Shown piece after piece: positions 10,701 to 23,339 of a DNA stretch of 64,000 nucleotides. Where the stretch lies: positions 13,103,884 through 13,167,883 of the forward strand of contig CM029131.1 of the NCBI GenBank assembly GCA_016859345.1, read 5' to 3'. Numbering within the stretch: position 1 is the stretch's first letter; the number at the start of each line of letters is the position of its first letter. Both the position numbers and the translations under genes were made by a program. The DNA comes from Istiophorus platypterus. Taxonomy: Eukaryota; Chordata; Actinopteri; Istiophoriformes; Istiophoridae. A model generated the notes under the pieces. That model was not told the origin of the DNA, did not search any database, and saw only the letters and a program-made list of their open reading frames with translations.

Positions 10701-13700
10701 GTGCGTCCGTTCTGGTTCATCTGTTTGCGCGGCTACAGTTACACTTGTCATTCTGATGCGATTTCCTGAAATCGCATTCGGGAGAAGAGGAGATTTCACG
10801 GCTGCGTTCGCAGCGCCGGCCCTCCAAACATCCCGCAATAATGGGAGCTGACAGTGACGCGCAGACTGGCAACAACCAGACGCCGCCGCCGTTTTCGCTC
10901 CCCGGCGTTTCGGCTCCAGGCTTTAGATGGAGCCGTGGTGTCGGCTGTTTGTCGTTCGTCCTCCATGTTGATCTCAGTGACTGGATCAGATGGATGATAT
11001 CTGTCTGTCACAGTCTTCTTTTCTTCAATAATATACATTTTTACATTGTCAGAGGTCCAGTCACAGGTGTAAGACTTGTCGTTATACTGGTGAATAAAGT
11101 AGATTTTCTAATAAATAACCTCTTATTTATGTAATAGCTTAAAAAAAAAAAAGATATCAGGAAAAGACTTTGCATTTAAGTTGGTACATAATTAAGCATG
11201 AAGTAATAAATACAAGTAATAATAACAGAGTTAAAAGATAAAAGGGATAAAAATTTTAATATGGGCAAAAAAAAGGGAAACATGACATTTTATGCAAAAG
11301 CAAATCTATCAAATTATCTAAAAAGAAGTGTGGAAAAAAGGAGATAAAGATGCACAGAGTGTCACATTATCAAAAGTTATCATGAATTACAACAACTCAA
11401 ACTTAATAATAATAATAAATCTAACTACAGAAGATGTTCACTTCATTATATTCATTTACCCGTTTCATTATATTTTCTGTGAATTTAGCTCGTTTGTCCA
11501 TTTAGCAGTCAACTGTCAGAACGGTCGGTGTAAGACGTCCTTCGTCATCCTTCGTCATCCTCAGCAACTGGTTGCAGTAAACGCTGAAACGTTTTTTTCT
11601 TTTTCTTTTTTTGCCCCAGATGCAGTTGGAGCGTCTCCTGGCGAGGCAGATGGAGATCCTGCAGGACACCGCCGTCCAGGAGCGACTCCAGGCTCTGGAC
11701 TGGAGGATCCCGCCCGTCGCCCTGAAGTACCTCAATGACACCCAGAACACTAACGGAGCCGCCGCCGCCGACACCAGCAGAGACAGCCAAGGTAAGAACA
11801 TCCTATCATCTCCTCTCAGTCGCAAAGATGTTCAGTTTATCATCCTACACGACCTGGGAAAGTGGCAAATCTTCAGATCTGAGATGCTGGAACTGGAGAA
11901 GTGATGGGTTTTTGATTCTGAGATGTGTTGGCATTTTGTTTCCGATTAGCAGCCATAGCTTTTTTTTAACGGACAGTCGATGCCGTGACGGGGCCTGATC
12001 GTGGATTTGGAAGGTAAATGTGTGTAGCGTCGACAAAGCTAAAAACGTCAAAGACGAACCCAACGTGAAACTAAGCCGAGTTGCACTTGCTGAAGCAGAA
12101 ATCTCTCTTTTGTTTGCTTCTCAGTGGACTTCTGTTTTTTTGGGGGTTTTTTTTGACCAAATGTTGGTTCAGAAAGTCATAATTGGCACAGTGCTGCCTC
12201 CTGTGTCTGATCATTGGGGAAAAAACGGGCTGCCCATTGTTGGTCTTTAAGATGAATCTGATCTTAATTTTTCTTGATCTTTTTTTTGGGGGGGGTTAAT
12301 TTGAAGAGACAGGATGTGTACGAGTCTCTGTGGATGGAAACAACACCTATAGGTGCAGATTTTCCACACCCAGCTGTAGCAGCTGTCACTTTTTTTCCCT
12401 CTGCTTTTTCCTGTGCTGACTTCTTAGACAACGAGGTGAAGGTGGAGGTGGTGCTTTGGGGGGAGGGGGGCAAGAGCCATGATTATTCAGGATCTTACAT
12501 CTCCTCCGGGCCTCATCTCATTTTCATCCTTTTCCTCCCTCACCCACTCCCGACAGCTCATTATAACACTGTTCCCACAAATCCCACAATGCACCTGTAA
12601 TTATCACTCCCACGTCTGTTTACCTCCAGCCAGTTGCCTGGAGGGGGGCGTCTCTCTCTCTCTCTCGCTCTCTCTCGCCGTCTATCTCTCTCCACCTCTC
12701 TCTCTCTCTCTCCTCCCCCTCTTCCTCTCTGCTCTCCTTCCTCTTGTCCCTCTTTCTCTCTGTCATTTGTCATTTCTTTTCTTCTCCCTCATGTCCTCAG
12801 CTTGTCTCAACCTCTCCTGCCACATTTACCGTTTTATTCTCTCTCTCACCATCTCTTCTTCCGTCCTTGCCCCTGTTCTTCCATTATATGTCCCTTTTTC
12901 TTTCTTTTTGTCTTTTTTCTTCCCTGCCCTGTTGCCTCGGATGTACTTTGTGCACATCATGTCGTTCCGTGCCAGAGCAGCTCGACTAGAGAATCAAAAA
13001 TCAACGTAACTCATCCCCAGCTGAAGGAGTTTTACATCTTCTTGCTGCCGCGTATAAACATAATCTACGTATCCTGGGTGAAAATTGCTAAAAAGCAATT
13101 TTACCATTGCTCAGTACAGTTCAACATGTTGCCCCAATTAGCTGATCAATCAAATAACAGAAAATTAATTGGCAACTATTTCGATAGTTGCCTCATCATT
13201 ACTGTCATTTGTCAAGCAAAATAACCAGGCATACACTTGTCCCCTTGTACTGTACATTAGTGGCTTCTCTAATGTGCTTTGTTATTTTTTAATTTTTTAA
13301 ATTTGTTTTTATTTATTTTTAGGTTTTTCATATATGACAAGCTGGAGGATATTATGCATTTTTTCACTGTTTCAATTTGATTAATCAGTAATGAAAACAG
13401 TCATTAGCCACAGCCCTACAGTCGTGTTGAGATGATCTGAACATTAATGAAGATCCAGAGATCCAGGTTTCCAGTTACTGTCTTCAGTTTGCCCCGGGGA
13501 GCGTTGTTAACTGGAGTCAGTCAGATAAACAAACAAAAAATGTGATGACAGGCAATGAAATAATGTGCAGACTGAAATGAAAAATGAAAGCAAAAGCCGG
13601 TGTTGTGTAGAGAAAACCCTGTTGTCACTCCAGTCTCCCCTTAGTTGTGAAAAGCCAAAAACCAAAATGCGTTTGTCCTCGACCGTTGAGGTAACTCAGA

Positions 13701-14558
13701 TGACACAGGCAGGAAGTTGCTGAGAGGTGGAGAGGACTCGACGGAATGTAAACGATCAGACGTCCGCATAATCTTTTAATCACGCAGGCAGGAGGACGAA
13801 GAAGTCGCGATAAAACTCCACCCTTGAATACCAGTGAGCATCTAAGCATTCTTACTAGCAACCTCTGAAACGCAGATTAACGGTATGTTAGCGTGAAGCA
13901 AAGAGCAGTCTAATGGTACAGGAAGTGCAGTCAAATCCACCACTCTCTCTTCTCTCTCTTTGTTTCTTCCTGGCTCTCGATGGGAATAAAAGGCAAACGC
14001 AAGGGATCAGCGGCTTAACTCACACAAAGACACACGCTTTGTTACCGCTGGGAATAGTGAACATGCAAAACAAAGCCGATGTTATAAGAACATCTGGGCC
14101 GACATCGACATCTGTTTGCTTTTTTCCCACGACTGGATTTGCCTTTAGTCAAATGCAGTTTGATTTCATATTGATTTAGCATTTAATGATAAACTTGACG
14201 CCCCAGGACAAGCAGAACCTGTGGCGATTTAGAACTCTTTTTCTACTCACTAGCTTTTTACAGAGCTTTCAACTACATTTAACGACCTTCCTCAGTGGAT
14301 GGAGTTAGCTACTATCCCTGAGGTAGTCGTGGTAAAGAAGGAACTTTCACAGTCAAATACTTTGAGGTTTTCAAGCGACAGTGAGATGTGTGAGGGTGAA
14401 TGTAAATGATGTAGTAAAAACATTTTTAAATAACATTTTTATTTTCTGTTTTCCAGATGAACGTCCAATCAACTTGCGGGTAGTTAGTCAAAGCATGCAG
14501 GAAGGCGACCTCCCATTGGGCAAGCAGCTAGCCAATGAACTGAAGCGTCATCACAACC

Positions 14559-14597
<39 letters not shown>

Positions 14598-14927
14598 CAG
14601 ACGAGACCAAAACACCAGCAACAGGTTAGCAGTGTTCGACATCAAGCTGGAGCTATTATCAGGGTTTGAAGTAAGCAAGCAGGTAGAGGGCTAAGTGCCC
14701 TGCTCAACGACACTTTTTGCAAGAGTTGAGATACATAAGGTCTGAGAATTTGCACAATTAATTCTCTTCTGCAGTTAAGTGTGTATTTTCTGCAGTGCTT
14801 TACATTGCGTTATAAACCTCTTTGCTGATGATACCATCCATTTTCTTCAGAAAACGGGACGTCGCAGCGGGCGCCTAGCAATGCGGAAAAGAAGACCATC
14901 AAATCAGAGCCGGAAGACTCCACATAG
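6982..14927 (+). CDS. nab1: NGFI-A (EGR1) binding protein 1, transcriptional co-repressor
   Basis: Seven coding exons: 6982-7782, 7892-8025, 8924-8975, 9631-9750, 11620-11791, 14457-14624 and 14851-14927. They join in frame to 1524 nt, 507 aa (human NAB1 487 aa), and each junction has GT/AG. The start is MAAVLPRTLGELQLYRIL, with the acceptor CCCCCAG two bases upstream of ATG. The product is a nuclear protein that binds the R1 repression domain of EGR1/EGR2 through NCD1 (about residues 1-85). It represses through NCD2 (about 184-312, DDPRREEEIRKYSAIYGRFD). Two psi-KxE SUMO-type sites are visible, IKTE at exon 4 and IKSE near the C terminus. A (Asn)12 run at 462-473 is an unusual insertion. The paralogue letter (a/b) cannot be decided. 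NAB2 is less likely because of the GLS neighbour and the C-terminal KKTIKSEPEDST, which closely resembles NAB1. Confidence 0.95.
7892..8975 (+). CDS. nab1: nab1 coding exons 2-3: end of NCD2 and nuclear-type basic motif
   Basis: Exon 7892-8025 encodes LTVNEAAAQLC...REVTYKYTYRTSK, the C-terminal half of NCD2. It follows a GT-rich, TGTGCAG acceptor. Exon 8924-8975 encodes SRCGDRDEPSPKRIKTE, which contains the PKRIK basic cluster and an IKTE SUMO-type site. The junction codon AA/G (Lys) is split across the intron. The 898-bp intron between them holds an (ATA)n-like run at about 8228-8262 and nothing else I recognise. Confidence 0.93.
9631..11791 (+). CDS. nab1: nab1 coding exons 4-5: C-terminal helical region
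   Basis: Exon 9631-9750 encodes ENFFDIQEALQAIHMRQEM and onward. Exon 11620-11791 encodes MQLERLLARQMEILQDTAV and onward, ending AADTSRDSQ. Both are Gln/Glu/Leu-rich and probably helical. This part is less conserved than NCD1/NCD2 across NAB proteins. Between them lies a 1.87-kb AT-rich intron with GT microsatellites at about 10604-10621 and 10683-10703. Confidence 0.9.
12648..12780. repeat. TC-rich pyrimidine tract
   Basis: A low-complexity CTCTCTC/CCTCT run. The overlapping open frames of more than 170 codons are serine/leucine repeats and are not genes. Confidence 0.85.
13120..13425 (-). mobile_element. SINE-like dispersed repeat, copy 2 (reverse)
   Basis: Reverse-orientation copy ending GTCATTAGCCACAGCCCTA on the plus strand. 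Its opposite end reads AAAATTAATTGGCAACTATTTCGATAGTTG, typical of the family's terminal words. It lies in the intron before the poly-Asn exon. AT-rich sequence interrupts the middle, so the boundaries are approximate. Confidence 0.55.
14457..14927 (+). CDS. nab1: nab1 last two coding exons: poly-Asn tract and C terminus
   Basis: Exon 14457-14624 encodes DERPINLRVVSQ, then RHHNH followed by twelve Asn codons, all AAC (14561-14596). Exon 14851-14927 encodes ENGTSQRAPSNAEKKTIKSE, then PEDST and a TAG stop. The ERPINLR and TIKSEPEDS motifs match the human ERPLNLR and VIKTEPEDS ends. The AAC run is a coding microsatellite and is likely to vary in length between individuals. Confidence 0.95.
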
Positions 14928-17900
14928 TGCCTCCCGCCTCACCAGACCCCCCCAACCCACCCGTACCCACCCCAATTCATTCTACTCACACTTGACAGTA
15001 TGCAGTTATTACCCGTCAATAGATACTAAGCAAGCACAGCCACAGTAGAGCCTTAACAACCAACGTTGCCTCATGAATAGCATTTATTTTTCTTTGATTT
15101 TGTCTTTTTTTTGTTTTTTTTTTTTTAAAAGTTATTTGCCAAAGCACCTAGAGAGCATGTAGAGAAGCCCCTCAGTGCTCTGCAGGTCTTTGTTGATTAG
15201 TTGTACATGTTAGATGTACATGTAATTTAAGAGTGATCTGTTGCAGACATTTGTCAACTCTTTACCTCTGCCTGGGTGTCATTTTTGTTGCTTTCTTTGG
15301 ACAGCCAGGTTGCAGGCCGTGATGTCGGGGCTGAGTCTTAACTCAGATTTTGATTCAGAGAATAGACGAAAGCAGAAATGTCGGCTTTGTTTGCTGCGCG
15401 TCCACACTGAGGCGAGTTCAGCGTTTTGGTAGCACTATATATGACCACCCTACAGCCAAATGTTTCAAAGTCTTCACCGGCTCATACTGAAAACCCGAAG
15501 CTGCAAATGCTGCCAATATTTAAACTGAAAGTATAAATTCCAAAATATTTCAAGTCTGCAGGGCAGAGATGGAAAACTGGTAAAACTGGCAGAGATGGCG
15601 GCGCTCCCACTTTTGAAATATCTTGACAAATATCGGATGGATTGTGAAGAAACTTGACAGATTTTCATGGTTCCCAGAGGATTAACCCTGACTTTCCACG
15701 TGGGACTGTCTGCCTTTTCCCGTAGAGCCGCCAGCAGGTCAAGAGATTTGGCTTCGAGTGAGATACCTTCACAGGCATGGGATGAAATGGCACAAAATGT
15801 GGAACAGGCCTTCACGTTGCTCTGATGATTGATTGCTCAAACTTTGGCAACAGCTCGACTTTTCAATTATCCATCGTGATGCCAAACTATTTGTCCAATA
15901 CTTTGGTTTATGACCTAATATCTGCAAAACAAGTGACGCTCACATCAGCCTCATCAGTACTTTCTGTGTAGTGCTGCAGCTTAGACTCTGTTGGAAACAG
16001 GGTGTTACACGGCTGTTTGTGTTTTTGCAGCTTTTTCAGACAGACTTAATGGTTATTGTCACCAAATCAATATCACCCTAATATTATGAGTGCATTTTTA
16101 AGGTGTTTGGAATGAATTTTTAATGTGCCTGCGATCCCTTTATGACCATTTTCATGAGAAGACAAAGTGCTCATTGGCACTTTCCGTCGGCAGTTGTCAA
16201 CGCATGATAGATGAAACTTGTGATAAGCTGCACATGCAAGCAAATATGAATATTTCAACACAGTAATGGTGGTCATACAAAGTGTTACCTAATATTGAGA
16301 TTTATGGCCAGACATGTAATTGTCTGTAGGCGACAGTGGCTGTTTTCCAAAAAATTCACAAGCCATTCTCATGACTTCAGAAGCCAGCTATAATTCTTTT
16401 TTAGTAAAGAGAAGATCAAAACCTTACTAGCAATAGCCAAAGATTTATCAGCGTTTCGCTGGCGGCCTCTGGCTGTCACCACACGTCTTCTGAGCCTCCG
16501 TCATTCTCCCAAATCTATCTTAGGTGTCTGCATTTGTACTGTAACTCAAGACAAAAGTATAAAACGTACTGTAGGGAGATCGAGTTAGGACTCAGCCCCT
16601 CTAGCAGGTGAGGTTTTTTTTGTTTGTTTTGTTATTTTTTTGTCGTTCACTTTGTATGGGAAAACAGGAGAAGTGGGATTAATCCTTCCCCCCTCGCTCT
16701 TGTCTTGTGTATATTTATGGGAGGTAATTTAAGAAGAGGATGTATAGGAGCTGTTGTGGAATAACAGCAGGGGACCTCTGTCGTTCGTCTTGGCGGGACG
16801 GCTGGGCTGGCGTTGCCGGAGGCCGAGCTAATTGGTTCATTTCACTTTGTAATTTAGCAAAACACTGCTGTTTAACCGAAACCGTGCATCTACAGACAGG
16901 GAGTATTTCAGGAATAAAGACGCCTGTGTGTTTTCTCAGAAGCGATCCAACGAGCTTTCACGAGGCCCCACAGGTCGTAAAACCCACCCGATATGAAGAC
17001 TTCCAACTTCAGATGATAAATCGTTAAAGATGGCAGGTCTGTGGTTTTTCGACAATGGCGGCAAAAAAAAAGAGTCAAATTTTGTTCCTGCTGTTCTTTG
17101 CGGTGCAGCAGCCTGTGTTCTGTAAATAGTACCATGATAACAAAATGTGCTAGCCTAATCTCTCAACCAGGGTTTTCCTTTGTCAGATGTAACTTTGCTG
17201 TAGATTTTTTTGGTGTCAATGCAGTGTTTATGTATGTAGAGCAACCCCCCCCCCCAAAAAAAAAAAATATTAAGTGTCATTGAGGAAAAAAAATGCAACA
17301 GTGTGAAAGTGTCTGGTATATAAAAACACGCTTTACATGATGATAATGTTGATTAGCCTTAGCTCCTAACAGTTTTTAATCCACCTGTGATGGCCATCAG
17401 TGCATATTTCAAAGATGTGTTTTTGCTGTTTAGAGGTAGATACCTAACCAAAAAAAAAGGAAAAAAAAGTGTACACTGTGTTTTTGTGTCTTTCGCCACA
17501 TTGTGTAAATACGTCTTGTTTGGTCCGATGATGATAATGTCCAGAGAATTTAGTCTTACCCTCCCCCCAACCGAGTCCCTGCAGATAGTTTGGTCTCACT
17601 CAGCGTCATGACAGACCAATGCAATATTTATGTAAGTAATAAGTCTATTTACATACTATATGAATCCATGTTGTTTTTTGTTTTTTTTTATTGTCACGTG
17701 CTCGGTAACTGTATGTCTGTCATCAGGGTGGGAGTTCACCTGCGACGCGGGGAAATGTTTTGCGTCGTCCCACCTTCGGTGCACGGAGCACTCCGTCTGA
17801 AAGGCGTCGAGCTCTCTTCACGGAACATTTCCAGCGAGGTTTTTTCTTTTGTTTCAAGCTCCCGCTGATGCGAGAAACTTGACGTGGATGTGAGGTGGAG

Positions 17901-18270
17901 ATCTGATGTTAAAGGAAACATAAAATGATTTTTTTTTAAAAATCAAGTTCGCTACAGCTCAAGAGGCCGGTGAATCCCGGGAGGTAAAGCCAAGGGGGTT
18001 TGGGGACAAAATTTAAAAAGAAAGGAAGAAAAAGTTTTTCCCAGCCTGACTGGCTCAAACACTGGCCTAGTTAGCGCGACTCGTCGTACGATGTTTTCAG
18101 AGAATAGCGCATGTCTGACCTGCCGTCTCACTGATCACCGTTCACCTCACTGTTTATTGTAAAGTGATAGATTAGGCTTCACCTAGTTATGCACCTGTTT
18201 TTTAAACACTAATATATTTTATTTGTTATACAGCACATAAACATTAAACTTTATTTTTTTGAACTCTATT
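14928..18270 (+). other. nab1: nab1 3' untranslated region
   Basis: No coding signal follows the TAG stop. Two poly(A) signals are plausible. AATAAA at 16913-16918 has GTGTGTTTTC downstream. ATTAAA at 18243-18248 is followed by a GTGTGGTGCG element. Two perfect Pumilio-type TGTAAATA words (17121-17128, 17504-17511) lie only in the longer form. The far end is otherwise T-rich and unique. Confidence 0.6.
18243..18248 (+). terminator. nab1: nab1 distal poly(A) signal (ATTAAA)
   Basis: ATTAAA about 25 bases before a G/T-rich downstream element, at the end of a long non-coding stretch. This is the commonest AATAAA variant. An alternative proximal AATAAA is at 16913-16918. Confidence 0.5.
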
Positions 18271-18719
18271 GTGTGGTGCGTTCTATGATCAATGTCGTCT
18301 AAGTCCGGTTTAAACCTGTGGTTCCATTGCTTGTCATGAGTTTTCGAGGTTTTCATGATAATATGACAAAGAAAAACATTTCACTTAGGTTTGTTTTTTT
18401 TAAAGATACTTAGCAGAATATTTTACAGATGAACAACAATCTCTCGACAAACTTGACATTTCTAAGCTAAAATTTCTCACTACATATCAGGCAATGTATC
18501 CTTTATTTTGTTATTTCATTATAGTGGATAATTTTTTAGGAGTTTCACCATGAAAGAACGAGATTTATACCAAAATCATGTGTGAGTCTCTGGGGGACAG
18601 CTAGTATGCTAACACTGAACCATTCAAAGTATGTTAAGGAATTTTACTCAAGTAATTTTTTAAAATTATTACTAACTGTAACAAAATTGGACAAGTAGTT
18701 TTAACTTGCTGGGGGCCAC

Positions 18720-19085
18720 ATATGGTAAAAGAAAAGTCTGAATCTCGCTCGCTCTCGGTGATGCCAAAATCTGGCAGCCGTGTATGGGCCAACATTCAGC
18801 CACATTCAGCTTAAACTGACTAGATATCCAAAGTGATGGCTAAACATCGGTGTAAATCCTGCAAGCCCAGTTACCCAGTGACTGTCTTGAGAGACTGGCC
18901 CGATTCCGGCTGTCAGCGTGGTCCAGAGTCGGCCTGAACGCTGCTAGCCGGACCTAATCCTCAGACCACATTCCCACAGTGGACCCACATCGGGAGGACA
19001 CGTAGGGGCCAAAGCCAGTTTATAGTCAGTCGTTTGGTGCCAGACGAGAGCCGACATTTAACCGCAGTTGGCCCGACTCAGCTTG
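18720..19085. repeat. degenerate interspersed repeat, unclassified
   Basis: An island of moderate GC in AT-rich surroundings. It is rich in GGCC/CCGAC/GCCAG words in both orientations (CTGGCCCGATTCCGGCTG, GTTGGCCCGACTCAGC). I take it for an old DNA-transposon remnant, without naming a family. Confidence 0.35.
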
Positions 19086-19875
19086 TAAATTTTTTCACAG
19101 GATCGACAATGTGAGGATATGAGTTAGCAACACAGCTAAACCTTTTGTTATTTCATTAAAAAAATTTAATTACTCAAAAATGTACTAATAGTTAAGATTT
19201 ATATCTAGACAATGGACAGAAAACAAAGCAGGCAGCAGCAGGGTTGGATGCAGTCGCACACTCACTGCAGACATCAGCATGTTAGTTGGAGCAGTTGCTC
19301 AAGTTCAGATATCACCTTTGGTGACTAATGGGGCAGAAATGGTCTTTGTAGTGCAGTAATAAGAGGTTACAGTGTTAGTAACACTATAATGTCGTGACAG
19401 TAATGTTTTGCTTGATTATATATTAGCTTCCCGCTGCAGGGAGGGGCCCGGCAGAGTTTCAGCGTCTCCTGGCTGCCGAAAATCCGAGCTGCTGGAGGCC
19501 GCTCTTCGACCGTCGACGGTCGTCAAGGTGCCTTTGAGCAAGGCAGGGAAGCCCTGGCTGCTCCTGGTGCGAGCGCTTGTGCAGAGGTGGGCTGGAGCCG
19601 GAAAACAGCGACGGTGCTCAGCGGCGGGTCCCATGTAAATACAGGTGGAGGGAGACCGGACCAGGGTTTGGGATGAAAGTGAGTCCAAGGACAGTTCAGT
19701 AGCTTCCTCTAAAGGAGATTCTCTCCGTCCTGTTTGTTTTCTTCTTTTCCTTTTTCTTTTTTTTCTAGCGAGATGGATCCCTTCTCAGGCCATTTGCATC
19801 AGCGTCACATCAACACATTGTGAAACTGGCTGATGACTCACTGTGACGCAGGTCCTTTTCAAATACCTCCCATCA

Positions 19876-19971
19876 CCCTCTCTCTCTCTCCCCCTCCCTC
19901 TCTCCCTCCCTCTCTCTCCCCCATCCCTCCGCCCCCTACCCTTCTCACACACACACACACACACACACACG
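19876..19971. repeat. TC tract plus (CA)n microsatellite
   Basis: A CTCTCTC/CCCTCC run, then about 12 CA units at 19946-19971. No gene is associated. Confidence 0.9.
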
Positions 19972-22439
19972 CACGTATACAGATTTTCTCAGGAGAATAG
20001 CTCGGCTCATGAACGCCCACGCTGGTTGCTGCTCACAGTGGCAGCCCTCCTCAACGCTGGAGCGGCCAACCCCTCCCCTCCCTGTCCTCCTCCTCCTCCT
20101 TCCAGTGCAAGTAACTGATGATGATGATGTGTTGCCGTGGAAACGGCTGGATGTGGGCGGCTCCACGGGCGGTGGGTGGAAGCCAGCCACTAAGCGGCGT
20201 GGGAGGGATCTGCCGAGCGCACCCATCACCCTCATTTTGAAAGGAGCAGGAAGCTGACTGCTTTTGAGAAGGTGTGGGCGTCGGTGAATTATCGCCTCTC
20301 CTCCCTGCAGCTTCGTTAGGGATCGCCTTGTTTGTCTCCCTACCTTCCCCTCTTTCTTTGTGTTCTGCTTTACTGCTGCATGCAGTGAAAACACGGTGGC
20401 TCACGGGCGATTTCTGTGCAACGCTGAACTTTGAGGGTTGCTGTTAGTTTGAAAAAGTGACATGCTTTTTTTTCCACTTGTTTCGTGACTTATGGAGGAT
20501 TCTCAGTTTAGACATTTGAGAGATAAAAAAGCATGGATGTAAAAGGGTGAAATACTGTCAGATGCTTATATTGAAAATGTATCGTTATTAAGCATGAGGC
20601 GGATTCAGAGATCCCTCAGTGCATCTGATTTTCTTTTGAGACTGTAAATGTTCATGCAAAAGTGAACTCTCTGCAACAGCCTTTCTAGTTTCCCCCAAGT
20701 TATGAAACTTTACTGACCATCTGGGTCAAGTAAAAATCAATACAATTTGCTCTGTCGTACAACTTTGACTGTTGAGACCGAGAATGTCATTTGAGTGGAT
20801 GCTGTCATGAAAACGAAACATGCAGAATGTACTATAAATGCACATGAAACTGAGAAGTAAGAAAATCAGGAGAAAATTTCAGGTTAGCGCAGGATATTTA
20901 CATATTAAGACAAAAAAAAAACAGTGTAATGACAGAACAAAGCAAACTATATAAGGGCTACGGTTCTGAACACAAAGAAACGGCCACTGTAACAAACAAA
21001 GTGTCAAGCATGGAGGTGAAATATGAGATGATAACTCCCCTTATATACATTGTGCTCCTATTAATTATTAAACTATATCACTACAAAGCTAAATACCATA
21101 ATGAAAAAGGCCTTTTTTAGATTCAGAGTAACTGACATTGTGTGGTAGGTTAAGGTCATGCGTCTGCACCATTCTGCAGCTTTAACGTACAGTAGCTTCT
21201 GGGTAAATGAAATGTCAAATCCTGTCTTATCTTAAAAATAAATAAATAAATCTAAAAAACACAGATAAATAAATAATCAGGATTTTGCATAAAACTGAGG
21301 AAATTATACCCACATTTAACAACCAGCGCTAAAAAGTGTTTGACACTTAAACAAAAGATGAAAGCAAAGATGCTGAAGCCAGTAAAATAAAATATCTGAA
21401 ATGTCTAGCGAATAAAACACAATGAGATGCCAAGTATATGGTAAAAGACATTCTAAAAATATCCAAAGGCTGTTAAAGGCTGAGTTTTAAGATGCAATTT
21501 AGAATAAGATTTGTTTAGCTTGAGATTACCCTCACACCAAAGGCACAATTCCCTCTAATCTTAAAATAAGAATATCTGCATCTTTAAAACCAACACTGTT
21601 CAAATTTTGTGTATATATAAATATATATTTCAGATGATTAAAATAGAGCAGCAGCAGGTTGCTGATATAATTATTAAACTGGGACCTATGTCACAAAACC
21701 ACATCTGAACCAGGAAAAAACTGCATCTTTAAAGCTACATGGTCCACATACTTTTGGCCTTGTAGTGCAGCAGCTACCGAGCTGATAATCAAGGTTAAAT
21801 TATGTTTCCCTCCGTCTTTGAAACTCAACTAGTGCAAAAAAGGGATTTTTTTTTAAAATAAAAATGTGGATTCCTGTTAGATAACAACCCCGCATGTTCA
21901 TTTTCTTGGAATTCCCCTTAAACTCTCGACCCGATTATATGGAAATGAGAGGCGCAGACCGGGCTTCCTCCGCTGGACATGGTGCCACATCCACCAGAGT
22001 CTCAGGCTCCGAGCGAGGCGCTATTAGTCAGCCACAGTTTGCTTGTTTTATCCTGCTCCGAACTCCGGGTGGGCGGGGCTTTACGGCCATTCAGATAAAA
22101 AGTCCGATAAAAGTTGGGAGCCTCGGAGAAGCAGGGCTGAGGAAATTTACAGAGAAAAAAATACTTTCCATTGAGTAATCTGGCTCGTAGGTGATTACGC
22201 CATGCGGGGTGTCAAACTCCACCCCCCCGGGCCGCCAGACGGGTCGAAAACAAACATTAAAGTCATACACAATGACGGCAACATATTAGAGCCATTGGCG
22301 GAGAATTTCTCCACATAAAACGAATTTAGAGCTGCACGCATGGGGGCAATAAACCACACGAAGCATTAAACGCCTCCCTATCGAAGCAGCAACTTCCCAG
22401 CGCCTGTTCTAGGCGCTTTCAGACGCTGCTGCCGGTTGT

Positions 22440-22700
22440 TATTCCCGGTTTGTGAGCGCGTCCAACGCCGCCCCCCGCGGCCCTGGCCGACGGGGTCCGC
22501 CGCCAGGAGATGGTGCTGTGGCGGTCCCCGCTCCCGGGCAGACACCGCCACCTGCCGTGGAGCCACGGCGTGAGCCCCGCCTGCGCAGTACCGCGGCAGC
22601 TCGCAGGGTGTCAGACCAGGACCGGGCATCGGGGTCTGAGCCGGGCCCGGAGCCGGCCCCGGTGCAGCCCGGCGGGGATTCGCGCTGACCCCGGAGCCCT
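22440..22700. promoter_or_regulatory. CpG-rich block upstream of gls
   Basis: A dense run of CG dinucleotides (CCGCCCCCCGCGGCC, GCCGGCCCCGGTG). It is flanked by AT-rich DNA and separated from the gls exon by about 850 bp. Both strands are open in several frames because stops are rare in GC-rich DNA. It could be a CpG-island promoter of a non-coding transcript or an alternative gls promoter. I see no coding evidence. Confidence 0.4.
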
Positions 22701-23339
22701 TCGTCATGTGGAACTCGGCAGCTTGTTGATAAAGTTTTGCACAATATAACGTCCCGGCTCTTTAATGGCTTTAATGACTGAAATCCCTCTGAGGCTGAGC
22801 GGGGCAAATGTGGAGGTTTATTTTTAACCCACTGTTATAATAGATGTTTGGGGTTTTCCCCCCCAAAAAGAGACATACGTGTAGCAACAAAAGGTAACAC
22901 ACCATTAACATCTATGTACAACCACCTTCTAAAGTTGTAAAACAAAAATTAGAATAATTAGAATAACATAAGACAAAAAGGTACATATTTACCCCGCACT
23001 TTATTACCAGCCTCATAAATAAACTGCACTTTCCACATGGATGAAAAAGCTATTCGGGAACCTACAGTAGTATCCGGTATATTCTTTACAATAATATACA
23101 ACTTTTAATGCATGATATCAGTGCATTAGTAACAATTTTCACTTAACTATATTTCTATCCTATGCCATCCTTCCCCAATCCCATACATATGGTTTGATAT
23201 AACTTTTTATTTCTGAACTCTGATATAGAATTTAGTCGTTGTTCGTCTGATGGAAGCAGTTTTAAAGAGGAATAGTGTCTTTAAAAGCATCAACAGTGAA
23301 AAAGTAAAAGTGGCGAGACACGACCCGGCAGGTTAGAGT

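Noticed and set aside
12479..13224. Two overlapping frames of 176 and 196 codons
   Set aside because: They are driven by the CTCTCTC tract (SLSLSLS) in a nab1 intron. No homology was recognised and no splice context was found.
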